Shown piece after piece: positions 49,130-61,460 of a stretch of 64,000 bases of DNA. The notes under the pieces are model-generated. The model searched no databases. It was given only the letters and a program-made list of their open reading frames with translations, and was not told the DNA's origin. Within the stretch, counting starts at the first letter, position 1, and the number at the start of each line of letters is the position of its first letter. The stretch is from Megaleporinus macrocephalus (lineage: Eukaryota > Chordata > Actinopteri > Characiformes > Anostomidae): contig CM038708.1 of the NCBI GenBank assembly GCA_021613375.1, positions 25,625,518-25,689,517 on the forward strand, read 5' to 3'. The position numbers and the translations under genes were made by a program.

Positions 49130-49460
49130 CATGTGTTTTACTGGAAAAGTAGCCCCCCTCGACTCCCACCGCCCATTGCCCCCCCACCCTCCCCACCCCA
49201 CCCCCATCCAAGGGCACAGCAAGCGTCTTGAACTTAATACAAAAATAGCAACTATTTGACACTATGATATTTCTACGAGGAGCTCGAGCTCCTGTGTGAG
49301 ATTAAAAACGCGCTCGCAGACAGAGAGACTCCGGGAGACAATAGACCGGACACAACAACAGCCTCACCTCTCAAAACACAATCTGATCTTCAATTCAGCG
49401 ACGATCAAGTGGATATAAAGCGTCAGTTCCCGCCAAAGTGCGCGCACAAACACTGAACAG
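49130..49460 (-). promoter_or_regulatory. plscr3 promoter / first exon region with CpG island
   Basis: A CpG-rich stretch upstream of the plscr3 start. A donor on the minus strand (TTTGAGAG|gtgagg, exon end 49368) would splice a 5' UTR exon to the acceptor at 48500 (tgcatgtttcag). An E2F-like site TTCCCGCCAAA lies at 49427-49437, with a TATA-like tatataaa variant (ggatataaag) at 49411-49420. Confidence 0.45.
49153..49207 (-). promoter_or_regulatory. G-quadruplex-like G-tract on the plscr3 sense strand
   Basis: On plus the stretch is nearly all C with single-base spacers. The minus (sense) strand therefore carries at least four runs of three or more G (GGGGTGGGGAGGGTGGGG type, 49180-49205). 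It lies just downstream of the probable 5' UTR exon. Confidence 0.55.
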
Positions 49461-50124
49461 CGAAAACACCGAAAATGCTCGACTTTCACTCGCGCGTCTG
49501 CTCAGGATCTGTTGCTATGAATTCTCCGCCCAAACATGATATTTTTTTTTCTTCCTTCACTCACTCGCTCTCCTCCCTGCACCCCCCCCCTCCTGACGCG
49601 TTCACAGGAGAACTCCTGATAGTCCGCAGTGAGAGGCCTGAAACCCGGAGATACCGCGTCTTTATCCGCGTGCAGCTTCACTAACTGTGTGAATTAAACT
49701 GCTGTAAATCCCTGTAAACCCCTCAGTCCTGCGGGTTTCTCCTCTAGTCGCTCTCCTCTTCCTCCTCCTCTCCGGGTTTTTTGGGTTGCAGTCCGAATGA
49801 GTTTGTTTGTTTATTAAATAAAAGCTCGTGTTATTTTGTAAACAAGTATATGCTTAAAACTTGACATCTTGACAGCAACACTCGACCACGATATAACAGC
49901 GCCATCTGCAGGCGGATCTGATCTGCGTGTCTTATTTATTTCCTCATCCTCACTATAAGACAGTTTCAGAGTTCTCCAGCAGAGGACGCTGTCGACAAAC
50001 CCAACATACAAAGAAACCAAAGCCCACCATACAGTCACACCTGCAACTACAATAAAAAATAAAAACATAAAAACTATGAACTTAAGGAATTATCAAGGAA
50101 GTTTGAGCTGTGGTTGTATACTAC

Positions 50125-50162
<38 letters not shown>

Positions 50163-50286
50163 CTTTATTTATGGAGCACGTTTCATTCCAGTGGTAGCTC
50201 CAAGTACTTTACATACAGTTTTCATCAGTAATATCATAAACTTAATTAACCAAAGACAAATTTGTAATTTGTATGCACTATATTAA

Positions 50287-50329
<43 letters not shown>
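50125..50329. repeat. (AAT)n and (AATA)n microsatellites flanking a repeat fragment
   Basis: AAT units at 50125-50162 and AATA units at 50283-50329. Between them is 'ctttatttatggagcacg', similar to common LINE-tail repeats. Confidence 0.9.
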
Positions 50330-50330
<1 letters not shown>

Positions 50331-50559
50331 ACATTTAAGCACTTAAATGGTCCAGATCCACAGGTGGCTCCAAAGTTTTACTGCACACCTCTATAACCCA
50401 AGTTACCCAAGAATAACTCTATATAATCTATGTAGATATCGAATAATTAAATCCTAGCATATATTAAGTCTTTTAGTAAGTACAGGGGGGTAAAAACACA
50501 CATACAGGAGTCGTCTCAAGTTACACACAGATCTTCTTCGTCCAAAGAAGTTTTTTCTA

Positions 50560-50735
50560 CATCATTTGAATGCAGCATCTGTTGTTTATATTGTGTGAGA
50601 ATTTCAGTAGAAAAAAAATTCTGGTTCCGTTCACTTACATTAACAGTAAAGTATGTTTTTGGCTTCTGCTGTAAAGTTGCTGTTTTGGAGATGCATGTTT
50701 CTCTTTGCACAGTGACGATATGCAGTCATATTTAA
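50560..50735 (-). mobile_element. MITE family A, copy 3
   Basis: Reverse orientation: 'ctgctgtaaagttgctgttt' and 'ggagatgcatgtttctcttt' match copy 4 and the reversed right half of copy 1. The left part has decayed. Confidence 0.6.
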
Positions 50736-50908
50736 ACAGTCGTATTAACGTTGTAGTTATCTAAATGAGGTGGAAGAAGAGAATGACCATTTTAAGGAGA
50801 GGCTTTTTTTTTGTTCATTTCTTTAATCAATTATTTCTTTTTTGACCTGCAGTGGGGTCTGTTACTTACAGCCTCTTCCAAACACAATACAACACCCTAA
50901 CAAACAAA

Positions 50909-50942
50909 CACTCACTCACTCACTCACTCACTCACTCACTCA
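50909..50942. repeat. (CACT)n microsatellite
   Basis: Eight tetranucleotide units. Confidence 0.95.
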
Positions 50943-51579
50943 AGAAATGTACTCAACCAAAAGAAAATGTAATCAACCAAACAACATGTAGAACTAATAA
51001 AAACCATTAATGAACATGTACATTCGACTGGCTGACTGGCACAGTGTTAATGTCGGGGTCAGAAAGAGAAGTCACGCGAACGTGTTACATCAACAGGACT
51101 TTTTCTGTTTCACTAATTAACCTTTAATTCGTTATGTCAAAATATCTGTTAAGAGATTTTCTGTGCTACTACAAAAACACCATAGAAATGTTTTAAAGAG
51201 AGATTTATTTTAGAGAGTAGAAATAACAGTCAGATAACTTTTCATATGTGACTTGAAAGCCAAAGATGACTATCACAATTTATATGTACGATGTAAGTTT
51301 GTAAGATTTTCAAGATAAAATTGGTAAAACACTTTTATGTATTAAATATGACTTTTTTAATACATTTTATTAATATGTTTAATTTGTTAAATAGAAAAAA
51401 TATTGTGATGTTATTGTGATGTTGTAGTAAAAGTTTTTTTTTAATGGTCCTATATAGAGCTGCAGCCTTCTCCGACTCCAGAGGGCTTCTGCTCAGTCGC
51501 TCTTGGCTCTTAATGGTGACTAAGCTTTTGCAGTCACAGGGCTGAAGCTGTGAAACAAACACTAGACATACACTGGATT

Positions 51580-51855
51580 GTCCGTCTCCACCTTTAAAAC
51601 AAGATTGAAAACCTGTTTTATTGGTTAACTGTGTGGATGAATATGATTATTTGCGTGTTGAGTGTTTATCTTGTGCTGTTATGTATTTACTGATCTTGTA
51701 AGCTTCATGTTGTAGGTTTTATGGCTCAGCGCTGTACAGCACTTTGCTCTACAATTTTGAACCGGTGATACAATATATGCTATGTTTTTTATTTTTCCCA
51801 AATGTTATTTGGTTGTTGTTGAATATTTTAATTTGTGATCTACTTTAAATAAAAA
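51580..51855 (+). mobile_element. LINE 3' end fragment (L2-like)
   Basis: 'ttaaaacaagattgaaaacc' followed by 'tacagcactttgctctacaa' resembles the end of the ORF and tail of fish L2-like LINEs. Only the extreme 3' end remains. Confidence 0.45.
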
Positions 51856-51875
51856 TCTTAATTAATTAAATATCG

Positions 51876-52095
51876 TTGCTGTCCAATAGAAATGTATCTC
51901 AATTTTTTGACAGCTGTAAATTACATAATGTAAAAATTCCATGATGAAAGGACCAATAGAAATGCTTCAAAATAACTTGGAAAAAATCTGGTCCCATTGA
52001 CTTACATTGGAAGTGAAGACTGTTTTGGGCCTCTGCTGTAAAGTTATTATTTTGGAGATATTTGTTTTTAATTAAACAGCGATGATATATAAAAT
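51876..52095 (-). mobile_element. MITE family A, copy 4
   Basis: Both ends are recognisable: left GCTGTCCAATAGAAATGTAT; right, reverse-complemented, GCTGTTTAATTAAAAACAAA. The core 'ggaccaatagaaatgcttca' is the reverse of copy 1. Confidence 0.65.
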
Positions 52096-52869
52096 AATTT
52101 TTTCCCTTCATTGTTGTTTTAAGCTATTTAACACAGCCGACCATTCAATCAGTGCTATGTTAACGCCGGTCAGCAGAGGTGCACAATATGAGTTTAGTCA
52201 TGAATGCGCTGATCTCAGGAAATATGTTCTGACTTTGAAAGTGTCTGTGTATTAGTCAAGATCGTCAGCTGTCATTTGCTGATAGATCATAGCCAACCAG
52301 CCGCGCTCTGCCATACATAACTTTTCTCCTGGGTAAGAAACCATTGGTCAAATAGAGAGGACTCTAGAATTGAATGACAATATGAAGAAAGTGAGTAATT
52401 TCTGATTAATTAACCTTCACTCATAATAACTGACAAGAACTCAAACATTTTTGAATTATTTTTGGCCTTTTATGGTTTTATTGGAACTCATTAAGATCCC
52501 ATCCCAAAGCAATCAAATACATTATATATTTACATTTGATTAGTTGAGTTTATCTAAAGTTACTAATGTGTGTACTTTAGACGCTTCCTGTTTCTCCGGG
52601 AGAAGCTGACATCCATCAGCATGAGGAAGGTCGAAGAACCAAAAGCAGAAATGAGGCTGGCCAAAACAATGGGTACAAAAATAAGTGGCACCTTAAAATA
52701 CCAATATTACTGTCAAAACAAAACTTGTGCTTTGGGGTCATTGTATGGGACCCTGTTAGATGGTGATTGGAAGAGATTTGGATAAAAGCAGTCACTGGTA
52801 CTAAAATCTACTTATTAATCTACTGATTAATGTTTCAGACAGACATTCTGTGATGTGAAGCTAATGCAG

Positions 52870-53450
52870 CATCTTAAAAACCAGTAGCAGAAATCTATTC
52901 TAGAAGAAACGGGTAGCCAGCGCAGAACAGCTACTAGAGCTTATATTTGTTTGTGTTAGAATCGGTGCTATGGCGTCTTGTACAAAATGTAGGGGAGTGT
53001 TTTCTTAGGAAGCTCAGTAAGAACATCATTACAGTAATCAACTCCGCTTGTAACAAAGACATGAACGAGTTCTTCTGCATCGCTCAGAGATAGAAAAGGA
53101 TTATATTACATCTCTCAAATGTTAAAAAGCTACTTTAGTGACTGCTTTACATGTAATAACAGACCTCAGAGTCCAAGATCCTGCCCAGGTTTCACACTTC
53201 AGGTTTGGCTTTAGCTGTTCAGTTTTCTTCTTGATGTACTTGTAGAAATGTTGTGACATCCATGGAGAAATATCTAACACAGCCTGTAAGACTGTCAGTC
53301 TTGATTTTCAGAAGGAATGGAAATGTATAATTGTGTGTCATCAGCAGAGCTATGAAAATTAATATCATGTTGCTTAATGACATTACCTAGAGATAGAGAA
53401 GGAGAGCAAAGGCCCTAAAACTAAACCTTGTGGTACTCAACAAGAAATGT
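52870..53450 (-). mobile_element. LINE reverse-transcriptase relic (L2/CR1-type), minus strand
   Basis: On the minus strand 53440-53330 reads, with frame breaks, VPQGLVLGPLL and SADDTQLYI, the RT blocks with the YADD active site changed to SADD. The rest (52.9-53.3 kb) matches the antisense of the same element upstream and downstream. Inactive. Confidence 0.6.
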
Positions 53451-53554
53451 TAAATGTATTGACTTGCTTTCTAGTGGTTACTTATCTCAGATGAAACCAA
53501 AATTGGACTTTGTGACCCTTATGTTTGGGTTATAAAAAAGCTGTAAAAATAACA

Positions 53555-53720
53555 AAAAATAACTTTCAAAAGAAATCAAGATTTTCCAAAATGGCAACTT
53601 GCAGGATTTTTAAAAAAAATAAAAGTTCATGTAAAGAGATGTCAGTCCATTTTGGGAGCATTTCTGTTGGTTTATTAATTATGAAGGGCATCAACAGTGA
53701 AGAAAAATAAAAATCATAAA
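53555..53720 (+). mobile_element. MITE family A, copy 5 (diverged)
   Basis: 'ttttccaaaatggcaactt' and 'gggagcatttctgttggtt' follow the order of copy 1; ends decayed. Confidence 0.5.
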
Positions 53721-53835
53721 CATTTGAGATACTTAAAGATGCCGTGGTACTGTTTTTGCTGTCTTTGGTCCTGGAGCCCCAGAGATTATTCAGCATACAG
53801 AAGATGTATTAATAGCAGCAAGAATTCTTAACATA

Positions 53836-54512
53836 ATATTATGCAAAGGTGTCAAAAGTATTCCCATTCATTACTCTACTCGATACTAGGGTTTAAAAAT
53901 ACTTCTGTAGAGGTTGAACTCAGGATTTTTACTCCAGTAAAAGTGTAAAAGTACTGCTTTCAAAACTACTTAAAGTACAAAAGTAAAAGTAATGTAAGGG
54001 AAAAAATGCCTTTAAGCATGAAAGCTTAGGCCAAACCACAGGGTCTATAGTGCACTAGCCCACCTCCCCAAAAAACACATTGTTCTAAAAGCCATAATGA
54101 CTATAATGTTATATTAACATGTTAAAGTTGATCAATTTGGGATGCGCTAGGCTTCCTGTTTCAGCGGCATATACGCCCATTAAAATGAATGTAGTTTAGT
54201 ACAATGTAAATATATTAAAGAAGCATATCTGTGCACTACTGAACATTAACATGAGTTTAATGGAGCAGAAGATATGATGACTAGTTGTCTATAAGTATTG
54301 TAATAGTGCAGTCAGACTACAAAGGTATGTTATTAATAACCTTTACTGGAATATAAATGCACATGAATGAAAACAAGCTGAAAATGTAAGAAGTAGAAGA
54401 AAAATTTCAGCTGAAAAATAATTACTCCAGTAAAGTATAAATAACTACAATTTCTACTTAAGTATGGTAATGAAGTATTTGTACTTCGTTACTTGCCACC
54501 TCTGATATTATG
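53836..54512. mobile_element. hAT-type MITE with perfect 8-bp target-site duplication
   Basis: The element spans 53844-54504 (661 bp), flanked by ATATTATG on both sides (53836-53843 and 54505-54512). The left end is CAAAGGTGTCAAAAGTA and the right end reversed is CAGAGGTGGCAAGTAAC, fitting the hAT CAGxGxTG end. Subterminal 'agtaaaagt/acttaagta' repeats are typical of a fish family. No transposase. Confidence 0.88.
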
Positions 54513-55194
54513 TCAACAAACCCTGAATGGCTGATCTATGGCGAGGCTACATTTCAGCCAGAATTCACCAGGATCCAAATTACAGTTCAGTGTTTATCAT
54601 TTCTATCTCTGTTGCTAGAACCTACTGAAATGTATTAAAACTGCTGAAGATGAGTGAGCTGAATCTGAAAGATTCTTGATGAAGGAGGGGTTCAAGATCT
54701 AATTATTACAGGGAGGAACTTCCCCTGATTCTACCAAAGCATGACTTTAAAATATAAAAAACAAACACATCAGTCTTTTTATTAGAAGAAAAAACCCTGA
54801 CCTCTGTGTCTAATGACCCCTGCCCTCGCAAGTCTGTGTCTGTAAAGCAGAAAAATGAGGAACGAGGAAATTTCCCTCATTCAAAATTTCCGTTTAACTG
54901 AATGATGCAGATAAAAGCTTCATTTTAAAGAATCATTTGAAGTGATGATAGGAGACAGATGTCTGAAGTATTAACCCAACTGAAAGATGTTTCACAAAAG
55001 GTTACATGAAATGGTTACACAAACACTGCCTGATAGTTTGGACATTGTTTTACAGTAGTTTTCCTCTAAACTTTGACCTGAAATGTCTTTTTCAAATACA
55101 GTCATGAGGGAGAGGTAGACGCAGGGCATTGCAGGAACATTTTTTATTCATCATTATAAAAACAATGTACCATGTACATGTGTTTATACTCCTC

Positions 55195-55405
55195 ACAGCA
55201 AGACGATCTGGGTTCAGTTCCTGGTCTGAGCTGTTCAGTGTGGAGTTTCCCTGTTCTCCCTGTGCTTGAGTGGGTTTCCTCCCACAGTCCAAAGACATGC
55301 ATGTTAGATTTATTGGTCACTCTATATATATATGAGCCTTCGCTCAATTCGCTCCAGCCCCCCCGTGACCCTGACTGGTGGGATAAAGCTGAAGATGATG
55401 GATAA
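55195..55405 (+). repeat. widespread teleost repeat fragment ('cctcccacagtccaaagaca')
   Basis: Runs from 'gtgtggagtttccctgttct' through 'tttcctcccacagtccaaag' to 'gctccagcccccccgtgacc' and 'gataaagctgaagatgatgg', which I recognise as a very common fish interspersed repeat. Internally shortened. Confidence 0.6.
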
Positions 55406-55409
55406 TAAT

Positions 55410-55700
55410 CCCTTTTTAGAGCAACAGTGCTTTATAGACAGTTTTCAACAGTAATAACATAATATAGTATAAATTGTTACTTAAAAGTGAGCACTAATCT
55501 TGGCTGTCGAGACTTGAAATAGAGTTCCACAGTTTAGAAGCAGAACAACTGAAAGAGTCTCTCCATGTTTTCTGTATTTTGTGTGCAGAAGGTCAGTATC
55601 TGCATTTTATATTCTTTCATAATGTAATGTTTAAAACACAACAGTAAGATGAAAAAAGGCTGGAGCAGCAGAACTGTGTTCTGTGAGTGATGAACCACGC
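55410..55700. repeat. possible LINE antisense relic
   Basis: 'gagttccacagtttagaagc' and 'acaactgaaagagtctctcc' resemble the antisense upstream part of the LINE family at 52.9 kb. Assignment by resemblance only. Confidence 0.3.
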
Positions 55701-56689
55701 TTCTCTATCTGGCAGTCTGATGGACGAGTTTGGTGGAGAAGGGATAATGCCACAGGGTTGTTTTTCATGGTTTAGCCTAGACCCCTTATTTCAAATGCAA
55801 TTGTAATGCTTCAGCATACCAGGATATTTTAAACAATTCTAACTTTCTAACTTGTTTCTAAACTTCTGTTTGTGTTTTGGTATGCGTCCCTGTGCACAAA
55901 GCATAAAGGCATAGATGTGGGAGTTCGGTGTGGAAGAACTTGACTGACCCACACAGAGCACTGACTTCAATCGTAGCGAGCACCTTTGGAATGAAATGGA
56001 TGTTGGGAGTCAGGCAATTTATTCAACATGAGTGTCTGAATTCCCATGTAGTATATGTTTCCTAACTAAAGAGACTGAAAACCACCCCAGTCACAGTTTG
56101 GTACCTTTTTGGTCTCAGAGTGTAGGCTGACTGGTCATTGTGGACAGTAAACAAAATGACCATATTTACCATGAAAACTGTAACTTCTAACAAGTTTCAC
56201 AACCTATCACTGCCTAAATAAACCTAAATAAATCAAGTCAGTCACCTCTTTCACAACCACTTCTAATTCTTATTTGCTAAAAAAAAACAAAAAAACATGT
56301 GGCTTGACTTAATCATATGTACGTTTTGCTGTCCTTGGGCACAGATGTTGTTAAACTGAATAAATAATTAAAATCAAAGAACATTCATCTGAACTTCAAA
56401 CACCTACCTGGTTCCTAACACCACTGCAAAGCAATCTGGGTTAGTAGGTTTCTCTACAATGAACCCTTTGACATCAAAGTACTCTGAATGTTCACATCCT
56501 AAAAAAGGAATGTGTTTTAAGGTGGAATTAATTAAAAACTACTTGCTTTATTTATTGCTCCTTTAACGCTGGAGTGTATCTAAATAAGCTCAGCCTCTAT
56601 TTCTTTACTCTGAAAGATTCAGAAAGAGAGGAAACGCAGTGCAGGGCATATACATAAGACAAATGAGTTTACAAATGCACTGCTTCCTT

Positions 56690-56800
56690 ATCCAATATAA
56701 GGGGGGGCTTCCTGCCCCTTTCACCCTCGCCGTGGTCATTAGGGGTCCGGACATGTATTTCTGTAAAGCTGCTTTGTGATATATAAACAAAAAAACAGAA
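56690..56800 (+). repeat. interspersed repeat, related to the 25.0 kb family
   Basis: 'gtaaagctgctttgtgata' is shared in form with 'gtaaaactgctttgagaca' at 25.1 kb, suggesting the same repeat tail. Confidence 0.4.
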
Positions 56801-57239
56801 GTTTACAACAAATGGAGTATCAGAAAATTCTGAAGGATACAGACAAAGTGGGACTCCTGGTAGACCACCACAACTGCCACCATCAGATAAACAGGACTTG
56901 AAGCTTTTATCTTTGAGACAGAGGAGAAAATCAAGCTCCACTTATGTTTCAGATCTAAAATGTTTCTGTCCATCCTTCCACTGTGAGAAGACGCTGAACA
57001 CTAAAATTCAAGTCTATCAATGCTAAAAAGATGTGCAGCTATCAAGATGTCTCTCCTGAGAAAAGAAACTGAGAACAGAAAGAAAATTAGAAAAGAAAGA
57101 TAGAAACAGTAATTAATTTGCAATTAAACAAAGTTGCTGAGAAATCAATGACTCTGTTTATTAATTTACTTACTTTGAGTCTGATTTGATTTATACAGTG
57201 TATATTCACTCACTGAGTGAACCTTGTATATACACTCAC

Positions 57240-57435
57240 TGTCTATTTTATCAGCTCTACCATATAACAGCACTTTGTAGTTTTACACTTACAGACTCTA
57301 CTTGTTTGTTTGTTTTTGTATCATTTATTTTCCCATCTTCACCATTAACGATCAGGACCCCCCAGAGGACCACCGCAGAGCAGGTGATATTTAGGTGTTG
57401 GATCAGTCTCTTCACTGCAGTAACACTGACATGGT
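57240..57435 (+). repeat. interspersed repeat family B, copy 2
   Basis: Same ordered blocks as 31.92-32.29 kb ('ttttatcagctc', 'cactttgtagtt', 'ttacagactct', 'tcaggacccccc', 'cactgcagtaacactgaca'). Ends earlier than copy 1. Confidence 0.65.
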
Positions 57436-57461
57436 GGTGCTATGTTAGTGTGCTCGGCTGT

Positions 57462-57545
57462 TAATTATATTATATATAAATTATATTATATATAATTCTA
57501 TAATTCATTTAATTGTACAAGATATATGTATAATTAAATAATATA
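57462..57545. repeat. AT-rich palindromic tract
   Basis: Repeated 'ttatattatatataa' motifs with self-complementarity. Confidence 0.7.
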
Positions 57546-59599
57546 TAGGACATGTTTCATGAAGAATTCACTCATCTCAGTATCCGCAGGAAGGGAACCA
57601 GTACAACACCCTTGCAAACATACCCACTACTGAGGAGGTCACTAGTGTGATCGTTCCTCAAAACTCATCAACACTGATATTAATTAAGGTTCTTATTAGA
57701 ATTGGTCTAACGGGCATGTTTGCTATATGCTGTGCACTGGTTTTACAACAGTTAATAAACAAGCATCTATGGTGTTTCTTTTGAAGAATGTGTATTTTTT
57801 ATTTAATGGGTAAATAATAATAACAACCTTAATTTATTCTCCTATAAATATACAAAGCCACTGTATTCTGCATACAGACTTTACAAAAAGTAACAGATAC
57901 TTCATTTCTGTACTCTGCATATGTATTTCCAATACTCGTATGTGCTGCATATGTATAAATAGGCCCACTAATAGTATCTGAAAGGATGAAATCTCTTCAG
58001 AGACAGTTCAGACTAAAACAACATTTTAATTTCATTTAGAAGCACTTGGTGTTCGTCCAGCAGCGTCCATTTGCAGCAGTGCTGTGATTGCAGCAGTAGA
58101 TAATCAGGAAGTGTCTTGTTAACTGGGGACAGAAGATCTTTTCTGGATTAAGGAGAAGAGCACTAAACTACTCAATCAACCACTAATCATTTTCACATAT
58201 TTTATCAAATATATCCGTACTTAAGCATGCACATTTAGGTTTAGCATTAAATCCTAACATAAACCCAGATTATCAGAAAATCTGTCAGTAATGATGATCA
58301 CTACAGCACTGTTCTTGTAAAACTGCTAAAAAAGATTTTAAACAAACCCTGTTCCTCTGCTGTAATGTGGAACTTAGATATGTACATATGTTTACTTATT
58401 TATTTTTAATTAAATACATTTAAAAATGAGAAAATTGAGTATCTTCTTCTATTCAAAGCTCCAAGCTATGCGCAGGCTCCTCAGATTTAATACCCAAACC
58501 TATGAGTTATAAATACTCACGTGTGGATTGTTTTTATTAGCCTTTTGTAAAAAAAACCCCCACAAAAACCAACATGTTCAGAACATGCTTCACTTACATC
58601 CCTGAGTGCTTTACTAAAATGCATGTGTTCCAATAATTAAAAACAAATAAGGAATTTTGATTGCCAAGTTAAAGGAACTCTTTCATTCTAAATTTAAGGA
58701 GTTCTAGGACATTTTGGTTTTAAACTTGGTTTTAAACTTTCCTTGACATTTTTCCACCATGTAAAGATTATAATGAATAATATGAAGAGATTATTAATTA
58801 TTGCAACAAACCCAAAAAATGCATGTTAATGCTTCCTCTGCTCATCGGATACAACTCATCAGCTCTTAACAGACCACTTCAGAAGACTGAAATGCTTGAC
58901 AGAGTGGAGGAAACTCCAGCATCAGCAGGACTGAGAAACACGGCTGACTTGGGAGATCTACCAGCATAACAGCGCTGAAGAACAGAGTAATATGATCTTT
59001 ACAGAGTTACCAGTTTCTTATTACCTGCAGTCATGCGTGAAAGTCTGAACACTTCTTCAAATGACATACATATCATCTACAGAAAACACACCTAAACCTT
59101 TTCATCTGGAAACTTTCACTGTTGATGTATTTTCATCAAATAAACATCACAAACATAACTGTGTTGATACTGTTTGTTAGTGGACACTATCCTGGACAAG
59201 TAAACAAATAAAAAACAAACATATTAAGAATATTAGCAGGGTGTTTATCCTCCTTTGCTGCAGTAACAGTCTCTACTGTTGGTTACATCCAGCTTTAAGT
59301 GCATTAGTGAGGTCAGGTACTGATGTTGGATGATCAGGTTTGGATAACAAACTTCACTCCAGCTCATCCCAAGGCACTGGATGGAGCTCCATCACTGCAG
59401 ACAACATAGATCCACTGCTCTACAGCCCTAATGATGGAAGACTGTATATCCCTCTAACAGACGCTGAGCCCTGGACATGATGACCTTAGGCTCCTGTGTG
59501 GCTGCTCCCAGTCTACTGGCAATGCTTTATATAGAGATTCTACACGCTGTGCATCAGCAGTGGGTGCGGCTGAACGTACCTGAGTTCACTATTAGTGTG

Positions 59600-60290
59600 G
59601 GTATCTGGACAGTCGCATTATAAGTTTATTGTAATAAGCTGAAAACTCAGCGTGGAAGAGATTGAACGGAGTCTGATGTGCTTTACAGACAGCTGTTCTA
59701 TATTTGGCTCCGCTGATCACTCAGGGTACTTATAGGGCAGAGACCCGAGGGTGGGGGATGGCAGAGATGATCATGCCCACGCGCACACACACTTTCCTTT
59801 CTTTTCTTTTCTTTTTTTTCCTCCTTTTTTTGGTGGGGGGGTTCTAATCAGAGTACTCGGCGCCAACCTAACTGGGCTCAGACTGTGTTGACAGACTCCT
59901 GGGCGGGCTCGTGGGGCATGTGTAGTACAGAAAGTTTATTTACATCATTCTTTATCTGTCAGCGGGCTCTCAGTGTTTGGTGGTCCCGCAGGCCAAAAAT
60001 AGCATTAATTAGGATAGGGCGGGAAAAGAGGAAAAGAGAAAACGTGTCGAACGGCTGGTAGGCCATCCACGAGGCCTCGTCGGCTCTTTTCTTTCTGTGT
60101 GTGTGTACTTCATGCCTGCCAATCCTGCTGTCCCTGGAGGACGACGGGGGTTAGATGAGAATCCAGCGATGAAATTGGCGAAGCAGCATTATCAGATGCT
60201 CCAGCTGACCACACACAGAGACAGCTCGCTGTCCTCTTTCACATTTTCCAGTTACTGTCAATCAATAAATACACAGAACTGTAAATGCTG
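59600..60290. promoter_or_regulatory. candidate cis-regulatory block: GC-richer, motif-dense, non-repetitive
   Basis: Stands out from AT-rich surroundings and contains no repeat I recognise. Motifs seen: two CArG/MEF2-like sites (ctatatttgg near 59698 and ccaaaaatag near 59994), a homeobox-type attaattag near 60005, a GATA site in ttatctgtc near 59953, and a forkhead-like tttatttacat near 59935. The ORF from 60097 has no family resemblance. It lies about 3.5 kb upstream of the secreted-protein gene at 63.85 kb. Function is inference. Confidence 0.3.
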
Positions 60291-60589
60291 ATGGATGGTC
60301 AGAGTGTATGTAAAGGATAAAAGAAGAAACGAAGATGAAGCGTTAAAGCTAGGCCAGGTAGAGGTTCTGTTTTGCAGGAGTTCTTGGCTTAGATGCACAG
60401 TTCTAGGAAGAACCTTTATTTCCTGTTGAACTTTGAACATATCTTTTATGTTTATTGCCTTTTTTAATGTATTCTCCTGTACAGTTACGTTTATGTGGCT
60501 TCATGGAATAAAAACAGTCATAATTCATTTTGGCATCACCGTTTTTCAGTCTAGCCTTGTTCCTGTTATTGGGCTTTTCTGGCTGATAT

Positions 60590-60720
60590 ATGTAAATGAG
60601 CACTTTTCTGATTGGCTGCCTTGCATTGGCATCATTTAAAAGCATAAATGTACTACAGATAGTATAAATAGTATAAATGTATACGTTTTTGTGACATCAC
60701 AAAAACAACACATTTAAAAT
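60590..60720. repeat. interspersed repeat family C, copy 2
   Basis: 'atatgtaaatgagc', 'gattggctgc' and 'tgtgacatcacaaaaac' in the same order as at 33.75-33.91 kb. Confidence 0.45.
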
Positions 60721-61139
60721 GTGACGTCTTTGCAGCTTCACACACAAACTTTACGTTATTAACATAGTTAAATAGTTAAAATCTGCCTTTTGCCCTTTGT
60801 TCTGCATTACAATCTCATAATTAATGACTCAACAGCAAAGCTTGTTCAGTTGACGTTCTTTACAAGTTAGGAATGTTTTTCCTTCTCCTGTACAGTTACC
60901 GTTGTTGGGATATGAAGTTTTGTTCTAACAGCAGTGATATAATAAAAACACACGAGAAAGAAGTGGTCCCAATGGTGCATGAGGAGTGGTGCATTTTGAA
61001 ACTTTAACTGTGTTTACACTCTACATCAAACTGTTTTACTTTAAAAGATTTCCATGAGATGAGTCTTCATTCCTGTGAGTACATTTGAAAGAGAATTCTT
61101 ACACTCCACAAATGTCAAATTCCTAATATCTATATAAAT

Positions 61140-61460
61140 AAAACCTGGATGTTTGTGAAACTCTTAATAAAAGACTTAATTGATTTTAAATGTTATAACT
61201 AATACAATGCTGTAATGCTGTCTTTTCAATTATAAAATAACAATTTACTACAACATTGTGTATCTTTAACTTCAATTCAGCCACAACCATTATCAGAGAA
61301 TCTTCCTTGAGTAGCAGTGAAAATCTGATCATTTCTTTTCTAAACTACTGTAGCTGAAAAGCTTGAGTGCTGATCTTAAAACAAAGAGGGGTTAGTTATT
61401 CCTGAAATAGCACTTATCAGAACTCAAACTGATTCTCCCTTCAGTTTTGTAATTCCTAAT
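61140..61460 (+). repeat. local direct duplication, copy 1
   Basis: Shares long near-identical runs with 62249-62590, including 'aacaatttactacaacattg', 'agccacaaccattatcagag' and 'acaaagaggggttagttatt' in the same order. Confidence 0.85.

Larger units (their letters stand above)
49460..59590. other. gene-free region right of plscr3, repeat-rich
   Basis: About 10 kb with no recognised coding exon on either strand. Contents are the microsatellites, MITEs, LINE relics and repeats listed separately. tmem256, which follows PLSCR3 in mammals, was looked for and not seen. Confidence 0.6.

Noticed and set aside
49475..49684. 69-codon plus-strand ORF next to the plscr3 promoter
   Set aside because: CpG-island sequence with no domain; no splice or homology support for a divergent gene.
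60097..60291. 64-codon ORF in the GC-richer block
   Set aside because: No homology and no clear splice context; the block looks regulatory rather than coding.
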